From contig NZ_JAJUWR010000001.1 in NCBI RefSeq assembly GCF_021390545.1, forward strand, positions 1-64,000: 64,000 bases of DNA, written 5' to 3'. Shown here in pieces: positions 44,509-54,147 of the stretch. Each line of letters opens with the position of its first letter. Within the stretch, counting starts at the first letter, position 1. The notes beneath the pieces were generated by a model, which saw nothing but the letters and a program-made list of their open reading frames with translations, was not told the DNA's origin and did not search any database. Source of the DNA: Algoriphagus sp. AGSA1 (lineage in GTDB: Bacteria; Bacteroidota; Bacteroidia; Cytophagales; Cyclobacteriaceae). The translations under genes and the position numbers were made by a program.

Positions 44509-46935
44509 ATGTGGAAAAACTACCTTAAAATCGGCTGGAGAGTCCTGAAGAAAAACAGACTCTATACTGTTCTGAATGTTTTGGGACTGACCATGGGTAT
44601 TTCTGGGTTTCTGATGATTATGCTTTTTATTCAGGATGAGGTGAATTACGACCGCTTCTATCCCAGTTCGGGGTCAGTTTTCAGAATCACCTCCCACTGG
44701 GGAGATTATAGCACCGCTAGCTACGCCACCGCACCACCTGCATTAGGGCCTAGAATCCAATCGGATATCCCAGAAGTGGAAGCAGTGACCCGGCTATTGA
44801 AATGGAATGATTTCACGATCCAGCCGGGTTCGGGCCAAAACAAGGATCAGGTATTCCGGGAAGAGAGTGTTTTTTATGCTGAACCAAATTTCTTTGAGGT
44901 ATTCGACCTCAATATATTGGCAGGAAACAAGGGGAAAGCACTGGCAGACTCCAGAAATGTGGTGATTACCGAGGAGCTGGGACATAAATACTTCGGGGAT
45001 CTTTCGCCTTACGAAATGCTGGGCAAGACCCTAATGATAGGTAGCAATAATCCTGATCCTAGGAACGTCGCAGCTGTGGTGGAGGATTTGCCGGGTCAGA
45101 CGCATTTTCATTTCGATATGCTGGTGTATGAGCCAGGCATGAACGCGGAGATTTTTGAAATGGAAAGCTGGTCTTGGGCTATACTTTATACCTATGCGAA
45201 ATTTCCATCGGATAAGCAGGATGTGGTCGCTGCAAAGCTCGACCAAGTCGTCACCGACTATGCTATCCCTATGCTGGACGGAGGAGACGAAAATGCGGAT
45301 TACAATCTTCAAATCATGCCTGTGCAGGATATTCACCTGAATTCCCATTTGCTTCGCGAGCTGGAGGCAAACGGCTACCAGAGCTACATTTATATTTTCT
45401 CCTTCGTGGCGGCATTTGTCCTGTTGTTGGCATGTATCAATTTTATGAATTTGGCTACTGCCAAAGCTGGACTGAGATCCATGGAAGTGGGTGTCCGTAA
45501 GGTAATGGGATCCCATAAATCCCAGTTGATCTACCAATTCCTTACTGAAGCATTTCTTTTGGTACTGATCAGTATTATTGTTTCAACAGTATTGGTGACA
45601 CTTTGCAATGGGCTTTTCAACCAATTGACGGGAAAAGAACTTCAGTTTGAGCTGTGGAAGAATCCTATGGTCATTTGGATGGTCCCATCTCTGGTGATCA
45701 TACTTACACTGCTTTCCGGATTTTACCCGGCTTTTTATCTTTCCTCTTTCAAGCCCCTTCAGATCATCAAGCGGCAGTTGACATTTGGGAATAACAGGAA
45801 TGGTTTAAGAAATGGGCTGGTGGTGTTTCAGTTTGCAACTTCACTTACCCTGATCATTTGCACGCTTCTCGTCCAGCGGCAGATGAGTTTCATACAGAAT
45901 TCAGATCCCGGATATGAGCGGGACCAGGTGGTGATCATCCATAATGACGGGGAAATCCAAAATTCCCAGCGAGAGGACTTCAAAGGCAATTTTGTCGCTA
46001 GTTCGCATGTGGAAAATCTTAGCTTCTCCACGGGAATCCCTATGTCTGGGCAGTTCCAGATGCGTTCTTTTAACCTACCAACGAATGATCTGCAGCAGGG
46101 GATGAACTGGTATGAGGCAGATGCATCCTATCTGGATACCTATCAGTTTAAATTGACCGAAGGAAGGAATTTTGCAGAGACTGCGGGAGCCGATAGGAAT
46201 AAAATCATCATCAATCAAACTGCGGGCAGACAACTTGGGATTTTGGATGACCCTATCGGACAGTTGGTGATCAAGAACCAAGGTGAGAATGATGAAGCTA
46301 CACTCGAAGTGATTGGCCTGGTGGAGGACTTTAATTTTGAATCCTTTCGAAATGAAATCAAGCCGCTGGTGATCGAATACCTGCACGATTACTACTTGAG
46401 GGATTACATTTCGGTAAAAATCCAAGGAGGAAATATTACCGCTGGAGTCGCTGAACTGGAAACCGCCTGGAAGAAGTTTGAGCCAAGGGTGCCGATGAAT
46501 TATAGTTTCCTCGATGAGGACTTCAACCGGGTTTACCGATCCGAATTGAAAATGGCAAACCTGCTTCAGGTCTTGACTGGGATATCTATCTTGATTGCCT
46601 GCCTAGGACTGTTCGGATTGACCGCCTATACCACGGAAAGGCGCTTCAAAGAAATAGGAATCCGTAAAGTCTTTGGTGCGACCCTACCTGAGATTTTCCT
46701 GATGCTGTCCCTTTCTTATTTCAAATTGATTTTGATTTCCATGCTGATTGCGGTTCCATTGGCCATGATGTTTATGAATCGATGGCTGGAGGAATTTGCC
46801 TACAAGACAGGGATTGAGATCTGGGTGATAGGAGTTGCTGTGGTGGTTTGTTTTACACTTGCTCTGGGAACGATTTTTTTCCAAACCTATAAGAGTATCA
46901 GGGCAAATCCGGTGAAGTCGCTGAAGAGTGAATAG
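44509..46935 (+). CDS. FtsX/MacB-type ABC permease, paralogue 3
   Basis: An 808-residue third paralogue. TM1 is VLNVLGLTMGISGFLMIMLFI; the first periplasmic region covers about 45-300. AFVLLLACINFMNLATA and RSMEVGVRKVMGSH form the first FtsX block, and RRFKEIGIRKVFGAT the second, with coupling loops as in its relatives. It is slightly longer because of inserted residues in the first periplasmic domain. No ATPase is encoded nearby. The set of three suggests expansion by duplication, although the sequences have diverged well, so the copies are old. Confidence 0.9.
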   Translation: MWKNYLKIGWRVLKKNRLYTVLNVLGLTMGISGFLMIMLFIQDEVNYDRFYPSSGSVFRITSHWGDYSTASYATAPPALGPRIQSDIPEVEAVTRLLKWNDFTIQPGSGQNKDQVFREESVFYAEPNFFEVFDLNILAGNKGKALADSRNVVITEELGHKYFGDLSPYEMLGKTLMIGSNNPDPRNVAAVVEDLPGQTHFHFDMLVYEPGMNAEIFEMESWSWAILYTYAKFPSDKQDVVAAKLDQVVTDYAIPMLDGGDENADYNLQIMPVQDIHLNSHLLRELEANGYQSYIYIFSFVAAFVLLLACINFMNLATAKAGLRSMEVGVRKVMGSHKSQLIYQFLTEAFLLVLISIIVSTVLVTLCNGLFNQLTGKELQFELWKNPMVIWMVPSLVIILTLLSGFYPAFYLSSFKPLQIIKRQLTFGNNRNGLRNGLVVFQFATSLTLIICTLLVQRQMSFIQNSDPGYERDQVVIIHNDGEIQNSQREDFKGNFVASSHVENLSFSTGIPMSGQFQMRSFNLPTNDLQQGMNWYEADASYLDTYQFKLTEGRNFAETAGADRNKIIINQTAGRQLGILDDPIGQLVIKNQGENDEATLEVIGLVEDFNFESFRNEIKPLVIEYLHDYYLRDYISVKIQGGNITAGVAELETAWKKFEPRVPMNYSFLDEDFNRVYRSELKMANLLQVLTGISILIACLGLFGLTAYTTERRFKEIGIRKVFGATLPEIFLMLSLSYFKLILISMLIAVPLAMMFMNRWLEEFAYKTGIEIWVIGVAVVVCFTLALGTIFFQTYKSIRANPVKSLKSE

Positions 46936-47470
46936 TATGTGATAGTAATTTGTATGCAGTCTCAGTAAATGAGAACCAAGAACCAAGAACCAAGAGCCAA
47001 GAACCAAGAACCAAGATCCTAGATCCTAGAGCAAAGAAGCAAGAATTGGAATCTTAAGGATTTTTGATTTCGGAAGTAGGATTTGCGTCATTGCGGGACT
47101 TAACATTTGGTTGTCAACCGCACAAAATCGGAATGACGTTGTAGTGTCATCTCGATCCGCCTCGGCGGAGGAGAGATCTCAAGCGATGCTACATTCATCA
47201 CAATTCCCAAACACGTCATTGATAGGCTTAACATTGAAGAAAATGCACATGAATCTCGGTGCGATCAGAAGTAAAAAGACATAGAATCAAAAGAAGAGAG
47301 CCCTGCCGGAAGTATTTTTCGAAAAATGGTTGGGAGTATGCGACATTTAGTAGAAAAAACGGCAGGGTACTCTCTTTTGCTGAATCCCCATCATCAGGGT
47401 GGGGTAAATCTCTCTCGTTTTTCTTTATCTGTTCTATGGAATGTTTGAGAGTCAATTAATCCGTAGTAGT
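46936..47470. other. Intergenic region with heptamer run
   Basis: AAGAACC words repeat in tandem at about 46971-47015, then AGATCCT words to 47030. A GTCATTGCGGGA unit and a GATCCGCCTCGGCGGAGGAG stretch follow (47086-47180). The rest, to the collagen-like gene, holds no supported gene or terminator. Confidence 0.6.
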
Positions 47471-48082
47471 TCAAGGTTCTAACCCAAGGTATTCCATGAC
47501 GGCGTGATAATTTTCCAGATCTACCCGTCCGTTTAGGATTGTGGAAGCCTCCGCGAAAACCACCTTGATTTTTCTATAGGTTACTTCAGTCCCATACGCC
47601 GACCCATCGGCCTTTACCGTTCGTATTCCGAGTGTATAAGCACTCGGAGAGACGGTGGACTGGTAGATGAAGTATCGGGTGTGATAGGTTCCGCCAGGTC
47701 CCATGCCCGGCATTTGGTACCAGGCGGTTTGGGCTTCTGAAGCAGGATTGTAGTAGATAAGGATCAGGCTTTTGTCCACGCTCTCTCTTTCTATAGCAAG
47801 TACTAGGTTAAGAGAGTTGGTAAAAGTCTGCTCTCCAAATTCATACAAAAGGACGTTTGCGTTTCCGTCTTCACCGGGCGGTCCCTGTGATCCTACTGGG
47901 CCTTGTGGCCCAGTAGCCCCAGCTGGTCCTTGCGGTCCTGTCTCCCCTTGTGAACCCGAGGGACCGGGCGGGCCTTGTTCGCCTTGGATACCTTGAGGAC
48001 CCTCAGCTCCTACTGGCCCTTCGCAAGCTATAATGGTTGTACATAAAAGGATGATGGCCCAAGAGAATAGTCTTGTTTTCAT
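47471..48082 (-). CDS. Collagen-like (Gly-X-Y) lipoprotein
   Basis: A 203-residue predicted lipoprotein: the leader ([15 protein letters not shown]) ends in a lipobox with Cys20. Right after it come about 17 Gly-X-Y triplets (residues about 22-72; for example [16 protein letters not shown]), which can form a collagen-like triple helix. The rest (about 75-203) is a beta-rich globular domain of unknown family. Triple-helix lipoproteins form surface stalks that hold a head domain away from the membrane. The Gly/Pro-rich DNA is unusually GC-rich for the region and could change length by slippage. Confidence 0.85.
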   Translation of the reverse strand: MKTRLFSWAIILLCTTIIACEGPVGAEGPQGIQGEQGPPGPSGSQGETGPQGPAGATGPQGPVGSQGPPGEDGNANVLLYEFGEQTFTNSLNLVLAIERESVDKSLILIYYNPASEAQTAWYQMPGMGPGGTYHTRYFIYQSTVSPSAYTLGIRTVKADGSAYGTEVTYRKIKVVFAEASTILNGRVDLENYHAVMEYLGLEP

Positions 48083-48213
48083 GATAAAATAGTTTTGGCT
48101 CTGGGACTTTTAATTTTAAGAAAGAGCCCAGAGTAATTTGACAAAAGAATTTCAGCCCTAAAGTTCAGTTTAGGCGATCAGGTTTTTATACGGAATAGTT
48201 GAAATTCAATAAA

Positions 48214-49146
48214 TTAAAAGGAGGAGTTGTGTTTTCGGTAGGTAGATGGTGTGACGCCCGTATGCTTTTTGAAGGCGGAATAAAAAGTAGAAGGGGAATT
48301 GAAACCGGATTCGTAACCAATCCCCTCGACGGTATAGTCGCTAAAGTCGGGGTGTGACAGCGATTGCATGGCTTCAGTTATCCTGTAGCGGTTGATCAGA
48401 TCGCAAAAGCTGTAACCACTGAGGTGATTGACCATCTGAGAAAGATAATTGGCACTGATACTAAGTTGTTCTGCGGCTTTTCCCAGGCTGAGATAGGGAT
48501 CTCTATAGATTTTTTCATTTTCCAGCAGTCGTAGAAGTTGCAGATAGTATGCGTTGTCATTGGTGAAGCTAAGCTTGTATCCCCGGTTGAGGTGTGAGAG
48601 TTTTTTGGCGGTAAGTTGCGCAATCAGGTCAAACAAAAACAAATGAAGAGGTGTAAAGAAGTGCTTTTTGGAGTGTTCGGTATCCAAAACACCGATTACT
48701 TTTCCTTCCAGGACAATAGGGACGGTAAGTTCAGAGCCTCTTTGAAGATCATCCAAAATATAACGGTCATCCTGAGTGACGTCATCCACGATCTCCGCGG
48801 TGCCTGTCTTTGCTACGTTTCCGACGATACCCTCTCCTAGGGAAATGGTTATGGGGTTCAGGATCTTTCTTTGCCCTTGGTCTTTGTGACCGTAGGCGGC
48901 TCGTTGTTTGAGAAGCATACTTTTCTCATCAAGGAGATAAATGACACAATCTTCAAGTTCCAGCTGAGCAATACAATTGGCGGTGATGTCCCAAAGCACA
49001 TCATTGACGGTGTTTTTGTCGAAAAGTGAAGTGGCGAAGTAGCTAAGTATGGCCAGCACTGGATCTCGCTCTGACAAGACCCGTGTCAAATCTTGATCAG
49101 TGAAAATCCCCGCCAACCCTTTCAGTCTAAAATCAATTTCTTCCAT
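48214..49146 (-). CDS. GAF-domain AraC-family regulator
   Basis: A 310-residue protein. Residues about 25-185 form a GAF domain (VIYLLDEKSMLLKQRAAYG, ISLGEGIVGNVAKTGTAEIV, SELTVPIVLEGKVIGVLD), a small-molecule sensor. The C-terminus (about 205-310) is an AraC/XylS double helix-turn-helix: AEQLSISANYLSQMVNHLSG, DLINRYRITEAM and the closing GYESGFNSPSTFYSAFKK, then GVTPSTYRK. GAF plus AraC is common in Bacteroidota. It is monocistronic, with a repeat-rich region upstream, and probably governs distant targets. Confidence 0.9.
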   Translation of the reverse strand: MEEIDFRLKGLAGIFTDQDLTRVLSERDPVLAILSYFATSLFDKNTVNDVLWDITANCIAQLELEDCVIYLLDEKSMLLKQRAAYGHKDQGQRKILNPITISLGEGIVGNVAKTGTAEIVDDVTQDDRYILDDLQRGSELTVPIVLEGKVIGVLDTEHSKKHFFTPLHLFLFDLIAQLTAKKLSHLNRGYKLSFTNDNAYYLQLLRLLENEKIYRDPYLSLGKAAEQLSISANYLSQMVNHLSGYSFCDLINRYRITEAMQSLSHPDFSDYTVEGIGYESGFNSPSTFYSAFKKHTGVTPSTYRKHNSSF

Positions 49147-49714
49147 TGTCGCATCACTGTGAAAATTGACTTGCTGATGAATATAGTAGATTTACTGGAA
49201 ATCAACAAGTTCTGTTGTTTTAGTTCTTTTTTTTAGTTTCCAGCCTTTAGGGATAATTGGCTGTCCTTCGGAAGTCAGAAACTAATAGTAGGACTTGCTG
49301 AAAAAAGTCAGTAACATTATTGGGGTTGAATATAGATAGAACCAGTGTGCTTGAATAGATGATTATCTGAGACCAACCCTTTTTTTATGGCATCACACAC
49401 GGTGAAAACCCGAAGGGTTGCAACTATCCATAACCCTCGGCAAAGCCGGGGGTAGGCAGGTAACAACAAACTTTACAGCCCCGGCGGGGCGCAACTAGCT
49501 TCTGTTTCAAAAAGTGCCTCTTAAAAGTATCGCCCTTTCAGGGCTATCCAACTGATTTGTTTCCAGTACCCTGCACTTCGTACAGGGTACTGGATAGTTT
49601 GGCTCCTTCGGAGCTGCTTAGGAATTAGCTGGTACATTTTCTTTCAGATAGCTTAACCCTTGAAGGGGATGTCCCCATTAAGATTGTTAAAGGCGATTTC
49701 CCCGTATATTAAAC
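49147..49714. other. Intergenic hairpin array
   Basis: Successive small hairpins: CCCGAAGGG (49410), CTCGGCAAAGCCGGGG (49435), GCCCCGGCGGGGC (49480), GCCCTTTCAGGGC (49530), GTACCCTGCAC/GTACAGGGTAC (49566-49590) and CTCCTTCGGAG (49602). Words between them differ. They resemble REP-type palindromes. No gene is supported. Confidence 0.6.
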
Positions 49715-49745
49715 ACGCAAGCCCGGATCATCTCCGGGCTTGCGT
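49715..49745. terminator. Hairpin terminator
   Basis: ACGCAAGCCCGG (49715-49726) pairs with CCGGGCTTGCGT (49734-49745). It lies 22 bases past the stop of the DUF2911 gene, on its downstream side; the plus strand has no gene here to end. Confidence 0.7.
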
Positions 49746-49767
49746 TCTGATTGGGGAGGAATTAGGA

Positions 49768-50373
49768 TTAAAACACTCCTTTGAACTGCTGCATTTTCTG
49801 ATCCACTTGGGTATCTACCATGAAAGTCAGCATCACATCGGCCCACATGAAGGTAACTGAAGCTACTTTGTTGTCCTCGGCAGAAATGAAATATGCCAAT
49901 CGTTCAAATGTCTCAGGAGCGGCAATAGGAGCTACCTTGATCGCCAATGCATCATCTTTTGCCAAAGCTGCTTCATCCACCTTACCGTCTTTCATGTAAG
50001 CATAGATTGCGTTTGCCTTACTGTTCAGGTGAATGGTCCAATCACCGGATTCCTGTGGGGTGATGAACAGGGAATATTTTCCGGCGGCTAAATTTTTACC
50101 TGCTATACTGACTGGCGTACTGAATTCTATAATCGTTGGATTGTTCGCACCAGCTCTCCAGGTAGTCCCATATTTTTCTAATTCACCAAATACTTTCCTT
50201 CCCTTAACGGCAGGAGAGGAGTAGTCAATGCTGATTTTGGTGAAGCCCACCACTTGGGAGATAGATGCTGCAGGGCTTGGCGCCGGAGTCTGTAGCTGTG
50301 CAAAAGAAAGTGTTGACACTGAGAAAAAGAGAACTAGTGCAAAAGCCTTCAAAAAGAGTTTGTTGTGTCGCAT
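49768..50373 (-). CDS. DUF2911 exported protein
   Basis: About 201 residues from the start at 50373, which gives a clean signal peptide (LFLKAFALVLFFSVSTLSFAQ). An upstream in-frame Met would add 16 residues without such a leader. The DUF2911 domain shows ISIDYSSPAVKGRKVFG, YGTTWRAGANNPTIIEF, AGKYSLFITPQESGDWTIH and later AYFISAEDNKVASVTFMWADV. The family is common in Bacteroidota, secreted, and of unknown function. It is a single-gene unit with its own terminator. Confidence 0.88.
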   Translation of the reverse strand: MRHNKLFLKAFALVLFFSVSTLSFAQLQTPAPSPAASISQVVGFTKISIDYSSPAVKGRKVFGELEKYGTTWRAGANNPTIIEFSTPVSIAGKNLAAGKYSLFITPQESGDWTIHLNSKANAIYAYMKDGKVDEAALAKDDALAIKVAPIAAPETFERLAYFISAEDNKVASVTFMWADVMLTFMVDTQVDQKMQQFKGVF

Positions 50374-50469
50374 GTTGTTGAAATTGGATTTATGTATCAT
50401 GAGTTTAAAGATGTTGCGCAAAAGTCAAGAAAGATACTTATTCAAAAGTAGATAGTCGTTATACTCAGC

Positions 50470-51615
50470 CTACTTTAATGGATTTTTGATTTCCGTTAGT
50501 TTGCTTTTGATGGTTTTCATCAGATTCTTCGGATAGCTACGATCACCTACATAGAGGTCAGTCATAAGGGACATGGCAAAGTCACCATATCGCCTAAGTA
50601 GCATATTTCGGATTATTCTGTAGCTGTAAAACCATTTGGCAGCTGTCTGGGAGGTGTTGATTTCTGGCAACAAGTCCAGTTCTAGCTTGTGCTGGTAGAT
50701 AGTCCCGGCTTGGTCTGGAACCAAACCTGATTCTATAATAGCTTCGGCTGCCAACTTTCCGCTCCATAGTGAATTGGAGATCCCTTCAGCAGTGATAGGA
50801 TCGGCAAATCCTGCGGCGTCACCGATCAACAATACGTTTTTCCGGTAAAAACCATCAGTTCGCGGTGTAATAGGGATCTGAAAACCATGTGCTATTTCGC
50901 TCAAAACCTCCTTGATTTCCAGCTTTTCCAGGTATTTTTTATAGTAAGCTTTGAGGTCTATTTTCTTTCTACGCGTAGATGCTATTCCTAAGGAAAGGTG
51001 ATTTTTTTTGGGGAAACTCCAGGCATAGCCATGTGGAATGCTATCCATGTCGAATCGTACTTCTTTGGAGAGCCGCTCAAAATCTTCAGGGGATACTTCC
51101 ACCTCGTATTCCAAAGCCGGTATTAGCTTTCTTGTTTCCTCCCATCCAGCTAATTTTGCTGTTGGGCTTAGTGCTCCATCTGCTGCAATAATAAAGTTTG
51201 CCTGAATGTCTCCTTGACTGGTGTGTAAGGTGGGGGTTTTTCCGAAAGTGATTCCAGTCAACTTATGATCCTGCTTTAGTTGAACGCCAAGTTCTTTCGC
51301 TTTTTCAATCAGAAGATTATCAAATTTATCTCGCATCACCATGCTGATCACCGGAACATCTCGTGTGCTGCTTAGTGGGATCTTTTCTCCTTCGAAGTAT
51401 AGTTTGATATCAAAAAACTCACGGTCCACCACGGAGGAAATGTCAAAAGGCAACTTGCGTCTTCCTCTGAAAACCAACCCTCCTCCGCAGGTCTTATATC
51501 TCGGCAGAATCTCTTTTTCCAAGATCACTACAGAAATGCCTTTTTCCGCCAAATAATAGGCAGCCATGGCGCCTGCTGGCCCACTGCCTATTACTGCTAC
51601 CTCATAATGATTCAT
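50470..51615 (-). CDS. Geranylgeranyl-reductase-family FAD oxidoreductase
   Basis: A 381-residue flavoprotein from the Met at 51615 (MNHYEVAVIGSGPAGA); six more residues upstream are possible but do not precede the FAD motif well. Motifs: the N-terminal FAD fingerprint IGSGPAGAMAAYYLAEKG, GGLVFRGRRKL, FIIAADGALSPTAKLAG, and VLLIGDAAGFADPITAEGIS (second FAD motif). The family reduces isoprenoid side chains (menaquinone, lipids) or other alkenes. It is cytoplasmic or membrane-attached. Neighbours do not reveal the substrate. Its C-terminus is basic and helical. Confidence 0.9.
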   Translation of the reverse strand: MNHYEVAVIGSGPAGAMAAYYLAEKGISVVILEKEILPRYKTCGGGLVFRGRRKLPFDISSVVDREFFDIKLYFEGEKIPLSSTRDVPVISMVMRDKFDNLLIEKAKELGVQLKQDHKLTGITFGKTPTLHTSQGDIQANFIIAADGALSPTAKLAGWEETRKLIPALEYEVEVSPEDFERLSKEVRFDMDSIPHGYAWSFPKKNHLSLGIASTRRKKIDLKAYYKKYLEKLEIKEVLSEIAHGFQIPITPRTDGFYRKNVLLIGDAAGFADPITAEGISNSLWSGKLAAEAIIESGLVPDQAGTIYQHKLELDLLPEINTSQTAAKWFYSYRIIRNMLLRRYGDFAMSLMTDLYVGDRSYPKNLMKTIKSKLTEIKNPLK

Positions 51616-51742
51616 GCGTGCAATAGAAATCAATGTAATTACTCAGCGTAAAGAAAATGCAAAATTAAATGAATGCTTCACATTTGCTGAAAATATCTCA
51701 TCTTGCCATTGCCTAGGAGAAGAGAGTCGGAATAAGGTTTTC

Positions 51743-52582
51743 CTAATTCTTCTCCAGTTCCTTTTTGATAAACGCTACACTTAAGGGAATCTGGGTGACG
51801 GATCTGGAGCTTTCATCCTCTATAGTCAAGAATTCTGTCCCTTGTTTTTTGGCCTCTTTGATGATTCCTGCTATGTCTATATCCCCGGTGCCGAGCACCA
51901 CGTTGGTCTCCACATCCCCGCGTCCGTCCTTAGACCCGGGAGTTCCTTTCTTCCGGTCTTTTAAATGCAGCATAGGGAACTTTCCAGGATGTTTTTTCAT
52001 GATGGCCAATGGATCACCTCCTCCCATTTTTACCCAGAACACATCCATGTTGAAACCAAAGTTTTTGGCGTTTTCGAGCATATAATCAAACCTTGCTTTT
52101 TTGCGGTCTTTGGCAAACTCGTAGCCGTGTGGGTGATATAAAAATGTGATTCCTTCCTTTTTCAATTCTTCACCCACTGCGTTGAAAAGCGCGGTGGCGA
52201 TTTTAATCTCCTCCATGGATATAGATCCTTCAGCATGCGGAATCCAATAGCAGGTAGCATATTTTGCCCCATATTTTTTGGCCTGGTCTATTATAGGCTG
52301 TAGATCCTTGGTGAGTTGGTTATAATCAGCGCCGACCCCTATGATACGGAGATTATTGTCGGTGAGAAGTTTTGCATACTCATCATCTGACATCCCGTAT
52401 CCCCCACCTCCTTCCAGTGCTGAAATCCCCCATTCTGAAATCAGCTCATGGTATTTGACAGGATCAACTTTCATTTCATTTCTTAACGAATATAGTTGAA
52501 GGGCTATCTCCTGGGACTGAGCCTGCAGCGCAAATCCCACTATGAAGCCTGTAAAAACTAAATATTTGTAAATGTTTTTCAT
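51743..52582 (-). CDS. Exported sugar-phosphate-isomerase/epimerase-like TIM-barrel protein
   Basis: A 279-residue protein with a signal peptide (YLVFTGFIVGFALQAQSQ). The rest is an AP-endonuclease-2/xylose-isomerase-like barrel: IALQLYSLRNEM, ISALEGGGGYG, ATCYWIPHAEGS, FLYHPHGYEF, FNMDVFWVKMGGGDP, FPMLHLKDRKKG and FLTIEDES. The His, Asp and Glu residues of these strands are the usual metal ligands. It likely works on a sugar or sugar-like molecule in the periplasm. It is divergent from a propeller gene 87 bases away, a common pair in Bacteroidota sugar loci, but no sugar enzyme is beside it here. Confidence 0.9.
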   Translation of the reverse strand: MKNIYKYLVFTGFIVGFALQAQSQEIALQLYSLRNEMKVDPVKYHELISEWGISALEGGGGYGMSDDEYAKLLTDNNLRIIGVGADYNQLTKDLQPIIDQAKKYGAKYATCYWIPHAEGSISMEEIKIATALFNAVGEELKKEGITFLYHPHGYEFAKDRKKARFDYMLENAKNFGFNMDVFWVKMGGGDPLAIMKKHPGKFPMLHLKDRKKGTPGSKDGRGDVETNVVLGTGDIDIAGIIKEAKKQGTEFLTIEDESSRSVTQIPLSVAFIKKELEKN

Positions 52583-52669
52583 GATTTGGTTATCTTAGGT
52601 TCGACCTAAAATATGGATTATTATCCAGTTTTCGATGGTAATCATTAATTTCAACCTCACCCATGTCCT

Positions 52670-53713
52670 ATGAATTCTGACCGAAGAAAATTTATCCAAA
52701 ATACCTCCCTGCTAGGACTTGCCATTTCTGTTGCCCCTACTTTTTCTTTTGCCCAATATCGGGATAAAGTAATAGGCCATGGAGAATTCCAATACCAGGT
52801 GGATCAAAAGTGGGGCATGCTGGATCCTTCCAAAGTGCCTGTGAATAATTGTCATGAGATGGTGATGGATCGTAAGCTAAGGATGATCATGGTCACTGAT
52901 GAACCTAAAAACAATATAATCATCTACGATCAATCCGGCAGATTGCTGACATCATGGACCTTGGGAATGGATCGCGCGCATGGGTTGACACTAGTGGATG
53001 AGGGGGATGCGGAGTACCTCTGGATCTCTGACAATGCCGGAAGGGTAGTGAAAACCACCCTGGACGGGGCTATAGTGGCGGAGATTTCCGCTCCTGTGAA
53101 AGAGGGGATTTATACAGAGAAAATGGCCTATGTGCCCACAGAAACTACTGTAGCCCCAAACGGAGATCTGTACGTGGCAGATGGCTATGGCTCCCAGTTT
53201 TTTCTGCAGTATGATAAGGAGGGGAATTTCATCAGGAAATTTGGCGGAGCGGGGTCGGATGACGCACAATTCAGCACGGCCCATGGCATCACGGTAGATC
53301 AGCGAGGTGGCAAGGCCCCCACTTTGCTCTGCACCTCCAGAGGCCACAATTCTTTCAAGAGGTTCACTATGGAAGGGGAATACCTGGAGACTGTTTTTTT
53401 GCCCGGTGCATTTGTGTGCCGTCCGGTGGTCAAGGGTGACAATCTTTATGCGGGAGTCTGCTGGTCCAGGCTTCGCTACTTGGAACAAACACCTGATTCC
53501 GGTTTTGTGACTATTTTGGATAAAGACAACAGGGTGGTTTCCAATCCTGGAGGTACCGCTCCCGAGTACAGAAATGGAGAACTGCAGCTCATGCTTCAAT
53601 CGGAGGCTGTTTTTAAGCATTGCCATGATGTGTGTATAGATCAGGATGAGAATATCTATGTCTGCCAGTGGAACGCCGGGAAAACTTATCCCATAAAGCT
53701 TACAAGAGTTTGA
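52670..53713 (+). CDS. Twin-arginine-exported 6-bladed beta-propeller (NHL-like)
   Basis: A 347-residue protein whose leader DRRKFIQNTSLLGLAISVAP has the Arg-Arg pair of a Tat signal. The mature part is a propeller of NHL/6-bladed type: NIIIYDQSGRLLTSWTLG, AHGLTLVDEGDAEYLWISDN, PNGDLYVADGYGSQFFLQYD, GNFIRKFGG and ENIYVCQWNAGKTYPIKL. Such proteins bind ligands or act as lyases; no catalytic residues are evident. It is transcribed away from the TIM-barrel gene, sharing the intergenic region of 87 bases, so they may be co-regulated. Confidence 0.9.
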   Translation: MNSDRRKFIQNTSLLGLAISVAPTFSFAQYRDKVIGHGEFQYQVDQKWGMLDPSKVPVNNCHEMVMDRKLRMIMVTDEPKNNIIIYDQSGRLLTSWTLGMDRAHGLTLVDEGDAEYLWISDNAGRVVKTTLDGAIVAEISAPVKEGIYTEKMAYVPTETTVAPNGDLYVADGYGSQFFLQYDKEGNFIRKFGGAGSDDAQFSTAHGITVDQRGGKAPTLLCTSRGHNSFKRFTMEGEYLETVFLPGAFVCRPVVKGDNLYAGVCWSRLRYLEQTPDSGFVTILDKDNRVVSNPGGTAPEYRNGELQLMLQSEAVFKHCHDVCIDQDENIYVCQWNAGKTYPIKLTRV

Positions 53714-53744
53714 TCTTTTAGTACTGATTTTCTGAATGTATCGT

Positions 53745-53752
53745 TAAATTTG
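53745..53752 (+). promoter_or_regulatory. Candidate -7 element for the VOC gene
   Basis: TAAATTTG fits TAnnTTTG exactly and ends 29 bases before the ATG at 53782. No convincing -33 TTTG was seen at the usual distance. Confidence 0.3.
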
Positions 53753-53781
53753 TAATTGTAGTAATTTAAAATGTAATTGAT

Positions 53782-54147
53782 ATGACGGAAATTTCGGTAG
53801 GCTGGTTTGAGATTCCTGTTACAGACATGGATCGTGCAATAGTTTTTTATCAAAAAATTTTCGATTGCAAGCTTCAGAAAATTGATTTGGGAGAATTCCA
53901 GCTGTCCAGGTTCCCAGGAGATGGAGGGGGGAGCTTGGTGTATCATAAGGATTTTTATCAGCCTAGTGATTTGGCAGGTCCCTTGATCTATTTTTCTTCC
54001 GATGACGTATCTATCGGGCTGGCAAAAGTAGAAGCGGCTGGTGGGACAGTTCAGATTCCTAAAAAGATGATTTCACCGGAATTCGGTTATATGGGTGTGT
54101 TTTTGGATTCTGAAGGAAACCGTATTGCCCTTCATTCAAAGGAGTAG
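53782..54147 (+). CDS. VOC-family (glyoxalase/dioxygenase fold) protein
   Basis: A 121-residue vicinal-oxygen-chelate protein: VGWFEIPVTDMDRAIVFYQK opens the fold, FPGDGGGSLVYHKDF follows, and the second module ends in FGYMGVFLDSEGNRIALHS. These match the two beta-alpha-beta-beta-beta modules. A clear His/Glu metal set is only partly visible, so it may be a binding or resistance type rather than glyoxalase I. It is cytoplasmic and monocistronic. Substrate unknown. Confidence 0.9.
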   Translation: MTEISVGWFEIPVTDMDRAIVFYQKIFDCKLQKIDLGEFQLSRFPGDGGGSLVYHKDFYQPSDLAGPLIYFSSDDVSIGLAKVEAAGGTVQIPKKMISPEFGYMGVFLDSEGNRIALHSKE

